Positions 1 to 4,291 of a stretch of DNA of 7,218 nucleotides are shown here, in pieces. A program made the translations under genes and the position numbers. The DNA comes from Candidatus Latescibacterota bacterium (GTDB lineage Bacteria > Latescibacterota > UBA2968 > UBA8231). The notes under the pieces are model-generated. The model was not told the origin of the DNA and ran no database searches. It saw nothing but the letters and a program-made list of their open reading frames with translations. The DNA lies in NCBI GenBank assembly GCA_021295675.1, contig JAGWBY010000026.1:1-7218 (forward strand), read 5' to 3'. Each line of letters starts with the position of its first letter. The stretch's first letter is position 1.

Positions 1-1
1 C

Positions 2-388
2 GAATGGTCTATGTACATCTCGGAAAATTACGGCTGGTCAACTAACCGCTTGCGCCGCGTGGTAGTGCGGCCGCACGGTTTTTCCTCGGTGCGGGCCGGG
101 TACAGAGGCGGTGAATTGCTCACCCATCCCTTGCTGTTGGAAGGGGCCACCTTGCACCTCAACTACGCAACCTCGGCGGCGGGGTCGCTACGGGTTGAAT
201 TGCAGGACGAATCGGGCCAGCCCCTGTCTGGGTATGCTTTGGAGGAGATGGAGCCGATCTACGGCGACCAACTCGACGCGCCCGTGGCTTGGAAAGCAGG
301 CGGCGACTTGTCCGAGCTCAAGGGCCGTCCGGTGCGCCTGCGGGTGGTGTTGCAGGACGCTGATTTGTTTGCCGTGCGGGCCGCGTGA
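2..388 (+). CDS. C-terminal fragment of a glycosidase/sialidase-like protein (5' end outside window)
   Basis: The frame is open from base 2 to the TGA at 386-388, giving 129 residues. The ATG at 11 is internal, because the residues before it (EWS) continue the same domain, so the real start lies to the left. The visible part is a beta-rich C-terminal module with the order ENYGW..RLRR, then RPHGFSSV.A.Y.GGEL.T.PL, then L.LNY.TSAAGS.RVELQD..G.P..G, then GD......WK.G.DLS.L.G.PVRLR..L.DADLFAVR. From memory this is the conserved end of a family common in planctomycetes, Poribacteria and relatives, usually annotated as hypothetical, exo-alpha-sialidase-like or GH32/GH43-like, where it follows a propeller domain. 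No catalytic residues are visible here, so substrate and activity cannot be stated. The gene converges on the DUF4956 gene with only 3 bases between the two stops. Confidence 0.75.
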   Translation, partial: EWSMYISENYGWSTNRLRRVVVRPHGFSSVRAGYRGGELLTHPLLLEGATLHLNYATSAAGSLRVELQDESGQPLSGYALEEMEPIYGDQLDAPVAWKAGGDLSELKGRPVRLRVVLQDADLFAVRAA

Positions 389-391
389 AAG

Positions 392-1327
392 TTACGAGTT
401 ATTACCTCTCATTCTTACGGCGTTGATATAATCTTTGCCGCTTTCTTCAATATCCCGGACGAGGGAGAGCGGATTGACGGATTTTTTTAGCCAAACGTCA
501 AACACAACGACGACCGTTCCATCCTCATTATTGATCACGTCTGCTACCTGCCAGCGCTTGGTATTGGAATTGAGGATCAGATCCGTTGCTTTTTGCACCT
601 CCTCGACGTTTGTTGCATGGACTTCGATCTGTGCGTCACGAGGTTTGGGGGTAGCAACCGCCGTGTCACTCGCTTCAGAGACTTGGGCCGATTTGTCGGG
701 ATAAACAATGGTCCAGCCAGATATTACGGCCGGCCGCGCGCCAAAGTTGCTTTTCCACACGCCCAGCGCTATGGCGACGAAAACCAACGATGCGAGGTAC
801 GCCACCGTAGTGAGCTGGGTGCCGGCCGCCAGCCCGATGCCGATGGCCATAAACATGTACACGGCATCCATCGGCTCTTCGAGTGAGGTGCGAAAGCGGA
901 CAGCAGCTACGATACCCGCCAAGCTGAAGGCGAGGGCCAGACTACCTTTAACCAAAAAGACGACTAGCGTTATGGAGGTAGGTATCACGAGTAAAGTATG
1001 TGCAAAGGATTGACTGTATTTTTTGCGCGGCCGCGTCCAGCGATAGACCCAAGTAATGGGGAGCGTAACCCCAAAGGCCAGCACCAAAGCGACCATGATT
1101 GGAATGGTGTGTGCCGGATCGACGAGCCGCAACACCCCTTCTTCGATATCCCCGAGTGGGAAAGGAATGGTGTCGACTCCAGTGTCCAAGGATTTTGCTA
1201 TGAAGATGCGTTTGCGCTCTTGGGCGACGTAATAGAGGATCTGGGGGAAGAGGTAAAAAATCCCGCTGAGCGCTAAAAGCCATGCGGCATAGTAAACGAG
1301 CAGACGTATGATCATGTTGTTGAGCAT
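392..1327 (-). CDS. DUF4956 family integral membrane protein
   Basis: This 311-residue protein starts at the ATG at 1327, which has a strong Shine-Dalgarno sequence 6 bases upstream (1334-1341). Hydrophobic segments lie at about residues 7-30, 75-95, 108-128, 129-143 and 155-191. The DUF4956 hallmark is RFRTSLEEPMD at 144-154, followed by a glycine-rich helix (YMFMAIGIGLAAG, 157-169). Residues about 231-305 form a soluble beta-alpha-beta-type tail (IEVHATNVEEVQKATDLIL, then VVVVFDVWLKK) that looks ferredoxin/ACT-like, much as in MgtC-type transporters; that fold is an inference from pattern. The extra first helix and the roughly 45-residue loop after it precede the core family domain. The biochemical role of DUF4956 is unknown; family members are often encoded beside VTC-type polyphosphate polymerases and CotH-like kinases. 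Here the gene is second in a probable operon, 20 bases after the kinase-like/barrel gene. It ends 3 bases from the stop of the convergent upstream gene, so there is no room for a private terminator. Confidence 0.88.
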   Translation of the reverse strand: MLNNMIIRLLVYYAAWLLALSGIFYLFPQILYYVAQERKRIFIAKSLDTGVDTIPFPLGDIEEGVLRLVDPAHTIPIMVALVLAFGVTLPITWVYRWTRPRKKYSQSFAHTLLVIPTSITLVVFLVKGSLALAFSLAGIVAAVRFRTSLEEPMDAVYMFMAIGIGLAAGTQLTTVAYLASLVFVAIALGVWKSNFGARPAVISGWTIVYPDKSAQVSEASDTAVATPKPRDAQIEVHATNVEEVQKATDLILNSNTKRWQVADVINNEDGTVVVVFDVWLKKSVNPLSLVRDIEESGKDYINAVRMRGNNS

Positions 1328-1333
1328 TATGTA

Positions 1334-1341
1334 CCCTCCTT
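1334..1341 (-). promoter_or_regulatory. Strong ribosome binding site of the DUF4956 gene
   Basis: On the minus strand the sequence reads AAGGAGGG, then 6 bases, then the ATG at 1327. It lies inside the 20-base gap after the TAG (1348-1350) of the preceding gene. This fixes the start at 1327 rather than at the second in-frame ATG (residue 5) and supports translation from a shared message. Confidence 0.75.
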
Positions 1342-1347
1342 GATTAG

Positions 1348-4026
1348 CTAGAACACCAAACCAGCGCGCATATACACTCCCGTCAAGTCATCGCCGTTTA
1401 CGACTGCCACGCTCAAGGTCTGCCACCGGCGGAGAAAAGACAGCCACAATCCACCGCCCACGCCGGTATGCCAACTGTCAGCATCGTCTGGGTCTTTGGC
1501 GTACATTACCCGACCGACATCGGCCGCACCGAACAGGCCCAACTCTCCCGGTAATAAAAGCTTGATTTTGGCCAGCACCAGCCGCAGTTCGGAATTGCCG
1601 TGTAGTGCGGTGTTTCCTGCGAACCGGTTCTTCCGCAAACCACGTACATTGCCATCGGATGTGCCACTACCGGTTAAGCCGGGCCCGCCTAAGAAAGCGC
1701 TCTCGTGGAAGGGAAAGGTTCCCCACACTTTCTTGCCGCCCGCTCGCAAGGCAAGGGTTGGGTTGGTCGGAATAGGGGCTGTCACATACGTGCGTACTTC
1801 TCCGTCTAAGCTGCCAAAGGCAGATGCCACATCCCAAACGCCCGGATAGACGACTCCGGCAACTCTGACCAAAAATCCCCGAGTGGCATACGCTGGATTG
1901 TTACGAGTGTCGTAGGCGATTTCACCCTGTACTCCTATTTGGCCGAAGGAATCTATGCCGTACACCGGGTGGTCCAGAGAACCGATAAATTTGTCCTTGT
2001 TGGAACTTAGCGGTGTGTTTGAATACTTGACGATCGGCCCCATGCCAATGGTTAATTTCGAGCGCAGCGATTCTATGTCTCCTGTATGCTCTTCTGCACG
2101 AAATTCGAGGGATGGGGCGAAAGCGAAATAATTTTGCTCTACTGTATAAAAAGAAGATAGACGCGGAATTTCCGTTGCGTTGCCGAGTCCATTGAACCGG
2201 ATTACTTGAAGACCAGAGTACTTGAGATAGATTTTTGCGTCGAGACCAGACAGCAGTTGGCGGAAGGTTCCGGTATAGGAGACAGATGGTTTGAGACGAT
2301 TGAGTGCTAGCCCAGCGTTGAAGGAATGACGCGAAGAGAACGGGTTTTTGCGATAGCCGAAATAGTGCCGGCTACCGCGACCGCCTACGAACACGCTCAG
2401 GTCTGGATTGGCTATAAGGATCGGGAACGCGATCGCCTGCATGCCCCAGTCTAGTGCATACCGCGCGCGGAGAATCGGTGAGGGGGGACGCTTGTAGGGG
2501 CGCTTGTCGATTTTTGCGCCCTTGCCTTTGGCGAACCGATTTTTCCCGCGATAATCGTAAAATCGGGTCTTTGCGGCACTCGCTTGGGATGAATTTATGG
2601 ACGCGTCGTCTCCGCCCCCGCCGTCGATGCGGACGGCAATCTGTCCCTTGCCTCCTGCTATCTCCGCGCGGTCGTCTCCCCCTCGGAGATAGATGCGGAC
2701 TTCGCGGGTTTCTTGGGGGTGGAACGTGCGCTGGAAATAGGGCGCTCCATCAGGATCTTCGATGAGACCGATGCGGACCAAGAGATCGCCGCTCGGCAGG
2801 TGTTGGCAGTGGGCGTACTCGTCCTGATCGGTCGCTTGGATTTCGGCCTCGCGGGTAATCAACGCATAGTATTGGCTGGCAAATTGAGGCAATGCGTCCC
2901 GTCTCGATTTGAGGGCTTTTGCAAGAGCTTCCCCGACGATTTTGTAATACGGCGGTGGGAGCTTCCGCACGGCATCCTCGATGACCGGGTCTGGGAGGTC
3001 CCGGCGAAACGCCGTTACGACCGAATCCCATGCCGTCTCATTGAGTTCGGCTAGGAACTGGCGATCCAGCTCCCAGCCCGTGGTCGATAGGCCCACCAGA
3101 CTAGGATACACGTCGTCGAACTCGATTTGCATCGGAAGCCCTCTACGCGCCACAGCCATGCCAAACCCGTCGAAGTCCACAAAGGCTTGGTCGCGATCTT
3201 CTGGTATGGGCAGCCAAGTATAACAATCGCCAGCGGGGAACCGCGCCCAGCGCCACTGACCGTAGTGGCGATCCCTGTCGTTGATAAGAAAATCCATCAG
3301 TCTCGCCTTTAGATAGGCGCGGGCATCGACGCGGTTGCAGGGTGTTTTTTCCAAGCGCTTCCACAGCTTGTCCGTGCCGCTGATCTTGCGGGAACCGGCA
3401 AAGCCGGGCGTATCGTCCGGCCCTTCAGAAGGGTGTTCCTGGAGCATTCCTATAAGGCCGGCAAAATCTTTGCGGTACTCCCCCAGCCTTTGATCGTCTG
3501 GAATAACGACGAGTGTATGCTTGGTATGGAGGATGCCGGTGGCTTCCATTAGCGGATCGACCACGAGCGCCCCGGTGGGCAGCAGCGCACTGATCATGTC
3601 CTGCAGGACGTCATCTACGACCGTATTCTTGAGTTCGTCCCATTTCCTTTTCATAGGATCTTTATCCAAGGAGCGAACCGTATAGCGGCGGCCATCTTTT
3701 CCCGTAAAGTGAAGAGAGATGGACTGTCCGGCTCCGCCGGTGCGCAGCGGCGTCAAGCCTCCGCCTACGCGGTCGAGGTCGAGGACTGTAACCTCGATGG
3801 GAGTAGCCCAGAGATCCCGGTAATCGCTGCCGTAGAGCCAGCGTTTGAACCCGCCGCCGCGGAACCGTTCTCCTAGAATCACCACGTGGGTTTTGGCACC
3901 CGGTGGAGGGATGGAGCGGTGGATTTTGTACCCTATAGGAGGGGATTCTTCCGGGGACGATATTGCTGGAACGGAAATAGCGAGTGCTAACGAGAGTATT
4001 ATGGGAATCCGATTGGGAGATACCAT
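1348..4026 (-). CDS. Secreted atypical-kinase-like domain fused to an Omp85/BamA-type outer membrane barrel
   Basis: The protein has 892 residues. A signal peptide (MVSPNR, then hydrophobic 7-22, with a likely cut near 22-24) supports the ATG at 4026; the frame is closed by a stop at 4063-4065, and no other ATG, GTG or TTG lies between. Residues about 105-300 resemble an N-terminal module I remember from Bacteroidetes and related barrel proteins. It has YTVRSLDKDP at 115-124 (possible nucleotide-lysine strand), VVDDVLQDMISA at 136-147, RLMDFLINDRDRHYGQWRW at 242-260, and PIPEDRDQAFVDFDGF at 273-288. The DRDRH...Q and DRDQ elements resemble the catalytic loop and metal-binding aspartate of HipA/CotH/FAM20-type kinases. 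Residues 446-478 carry two GGDD-type turns (RGGDDRAEI, GGGGDDASI). Residues about 520-892 form the C-terminal barrel: alternating beta strands, YDTRNNPAYATRGF at 705-718, the NVRG motif at 793-796 in place of the usual VRGF/Y, and a terminal Phe. No POTRA domain is recognised. It is probably exported through the Sec and BAM routes. It precedes the DUF4956 gene in one operon. The barrel call is firm; kinase activity is inference. Confidence 0.85.
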   Translation of the reverse strand: MVSPNRIPIILSLALAISVPAISSPEESPPIGYKIHRSIPPPGAKTHVVILGERFRGGGFKRWLYGSDYRDLWATPIEVTVLDLDRVGGGLTPLRTGGAGQSISLHFTGKDGRRYTVRSLDKDPMKRKWDELKNTVVDDVLQDMISALLPTGALVVDPLMEATGILHTKHTLVVIPDDQRLGEYRKDFAGLIGMLQEHPSEGPDDTPGFAGSRKISGTDKLWKRLEKTPCNRVDARAYLKARLMDFLINDRDRHYGQWRWARFPAGDCYTWLPIPEDRDQAFVDFDGFGMAVARRGLPMQIEFDDVYPSLVGLSTTGWELDRQFLAELNETAWDSVVTAFRRDLPDPVIEDAVRKLPPPYYKIVGEALAKALKSRRDALPQFASQYYALITREAEIQATDQDEYAHCQHLPSGDLLVRIGLIEDPDGAPYFQRTFHPQETREVRIYLRGGDDRAEIAGGKGQIAVRIDGGGGDDASINSSQASAAKTRFYDYRGKNRFAKGKGAKIDKRPYKRPPSPILRARYALDWGMQAIAFPILIANPDLSVFVGGRGSRHYFGYRKNPFSSRHSFNAGLALNRLKPSVSYTGTFRQLLSGLDAKIYLKYSGLQVIRFNGLGNATEIPRLSSFYTVEQNYFAFAPSLEFRAEEHTGDIESLRSKLTIGMGPIVKYSNTPLSSNKDKFIGSLDHPVYGIDSFGQIGVQGEIAYDTRNNPAYATRGFLVRVAGVVYPGVWDVASAFGSLDGEVRTYVTAPIPTNPTLALRAGGKKVWGTFPFHESAFLGGPGLTGSGTSDGNVRGLRKNRFAGNTALHGNSELRLVLAKIKLLLPGELGLFGAADVGRVMYAKDPDDADSWHTGVGGGLWLSFLRRWQTLSVAVVNGDDLTGVYMRAGLVF

Positions 4027-4096
4027 TTTTAGAAATCTTGTAGCTTCAAACCTAATCTGGCGCTAGGCGGCTCGGCTCGTAACTCCTTAAGTTAGC

Positions 4097-4124
4097 ATTC
4101 TAGCAAGGACGCGCATAATGGCAA
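4097..4124 (-). promoter_or_regulatory. Predicted sigma-70-type promoter of the barrel/DUF4956 operon
   Basis: On the minus strand TTGCCA (4124-4119) is followed by a 16-base spacer and TAGAAT (4102-4097). Each hexamer differs from consensus by one base. Transcription would begin near 4090 and leave a leader of about 64 bases before the ATG at 4026. The site lies in the only intergenic gap of the window, in the right orientation. Sigma-factor preferences of this lineage are unknown, and chance matches of this quality do occur. Confidence 0.42.
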
Positions 4125-4230
4125 ATACGTGGTCGTTGCCGCAGCCGACGGAACTGGCCAGCTCGTATTCGCCGTGCCGCCTGCGCACGATCCCAACTGC
4201 GGGCGATCTGCTCTGCGTGTGGAATCAGGT

Positions 4231-4266
4231 GAGCGGCGACGAAATCCGCCGTGGCTTGCGCCGCTC
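4231..4266. repeat. Inverted repeat downstream of the WD40 stop codon
   Basis: GAGCGGCG at 4231-4238 and CGCCGCTC at 4259-4266 are perfect 8-base arms around a 20-base spacer, 26 bases beyond the WD40 stop. In the WD40 message it could form a GC-rich hairpin that stabilises or ends the transcript. No T-run follows on either strand, so it is not a standard intrinsic terminator and may be chance in GC-rich DNA. Confidence 0.35.
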
Positions 4267-4291
4267 GCGTGGTTGTACGAGTAGATACAGC

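Larger units (their letters stand above)
4027..4291. other. 265-base intergenic region between the WD40 gene and the barrel/DUF4956 operon
   Basis: No convincing gene lies here. It holds the predicted promoter at 4097-4124, an AAGGAG sequence on the minus strand (4088-4083) that is not followed by a start codon at a useful distance, and a GC-rich inverted repeat at 4231-4266. An open plus-strand stretch from 4096 to about 4281 lacks a start codon but reads like protein and may be a gene remnant. No tRNA or T-rich terminator was seen. Confidence 0.6.

Noticed and set aside
948..1283. Minus-strand frame of 111 residues within the DUF4956 gene
   Set aside because: It is a shifted frame of the real gene; arginine, histidine and proline rich with no membrane segments or family signature.
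2599..2682. RTX-type calcium-binding repeats in the barrel protein
   Set aside because: Only two GGDD-like turns, about 20 residues apart and without the nine-residue periodicity of RTX nonapeptides.
4231..4266. Intrinsic terminator for the WD40 gene
   Set aside because: The arms are perfect, but the spacer is 20 bases and no T-run follows, so it is listed only as an inverted repeat.
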